Source: Candidatus Fibrimonadales bacterium
Lineage (GTDB): Bacteria > Fibrobacterota > Fibrobacteria > Fibrobacterales > Fibrobacteraceae
DNA: 6,685 bases
Reading direction: 5' to 3'
NCBI GenBank assembly: GCA_009777135.1
Contig: WRMM01000111.1
Coordinates: 1-6,685, forward strand
Shown here: piece after piece, positions 6,548-6,685 of the stretch
How positions within the stretch are numbered: position 1 is the stretch's first letter
How the letters are laid out: each line of letters opens with the position of its first letter
Position numbers and translations under genes: made by a program
The notes under the pieces: generated by a model
Told to the model about the DNA's origin: nothing
Seen by the model: the letters and a program-made list of their open reading frames with translations, nothing else
The model's database searches: none

Positions 6548-6685
6548 TTCGTTAGCCCATGCGCAGATAATCTGACGGGGGGGGGGGGTTTTTTTTGGGG
6601 AATTTTTTGGTTTAATTAATAATAACCTCCTTTTGGAAGTTTCCCACAAAATGTTGAACCCATGGGCGTTTAATTTGGGGGGGGC

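Larger units (their letters stand above)
6411..6685. other. Non-coding upstream region; distal part probably low-quality sequence
   Basis: No supported gene. Positions 6411-6576 are AT-rich and carry the Shine-Dalgarno, inverted repeat and palindrome listed separately; the operon promoter is expected here but not identified. From 6577 the sequence is dominated by homopolymers: 12 G (6577-6588), 8 T (6589-6596), 4 G, 6 T (6603-6608) and 8 G near the end (6677-6684). This looks like the tail of a poor sequencing read rather than biology, so ORFs and signals in 6577-6685 should not be trusted. Confidence 0.6.

Noticed and set aside
6411..6576. Sigma-70 type promoter for the operon
   Set aside because: Minus-strand hexamers such as TTAACA can be found, but no partner -10 at 16-18 bases fits well; naming one would be a guess.
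6425..6649. 74-codon minus-strand ORF and a 62-codon plus-strand ORF in the same place
   Set aside because: Both depend on the homopolymer-rich, doubtful sequence after 6577 and contain low-complexity residues produced by those runs.

Overview
The window looks like chromosomal DNA of a Fibrobacter species, a rumen or gut fibre degrader, or a close relative. The main evidence is a 1046-residue GH51 endoglucanase with the layout of Fibrobacter succinogenes endoglucanase F (CelF/Cel51A). Supporting evidence is a Ser-rich lipoprotein cellulase, a GH8 enzyme with a T9SS-like C-terminal sorting domain, and a bacterial GH45 enzyme, which is a rare combination outside Fibrobacter. No taxonomic marker gene is present, so the assignment rests on these families alone.

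Every supported gene lies on the minus strand, so transcription runs from right to left. From the right edge: positions 6411-6685 hold no gene, but contain two dyad symmetries (6463-6487 and 6534-6547) and then a homopolymer-rich stretch from about 6577 that looks like poor-quality sequence. At 6105-6410 is a short ORF with the N-terminal part of an HU-like DNA-binding domain, apparently cut off at its 3' end. It shares an ATGA with the start of the next gene. At 2968-6108 is the GH51 endoglucanase (signal peptide, CBM30, CBM30, CBM11-like, GH51). At 1668-2909, or to 2951 if an upstream start is used, is a GH5 lipoprotein cellulase. At 280-1671 is a GH8 endoglucanase. At 1-296 is the first 98 codons of a GH45 endoglucanase that runs off the left edge.

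The four glycanase genes form one tight cluster. GH51 and GH5 are separated by 16 or 58 bases, GH5 and GH8 share an ATGA, and GH8 and GH45 overlap by 17 bases. Each has a good Shine-Dalgarno sequence, and no terminator is visible between them. This is most simply a single cellulase operon that makes four endo-acting enzymes of different folds. Sec export is predicted for all four, but the final location probably differs: a CBM-bound secreted enzyme, a membrane lipoprotein, a T9SS-like substrate, and a small enzyme whose C terminus is not seen.

The best leads are the GH51-GH5-GH8-GH45 operon itself, the truncated HU-like ORF coupled to its first cellulase gene, and the dyads upstream that could control the whole unit. 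I see no CRISPR array, rRNA, tRNA, insertion sequence or phage gene.
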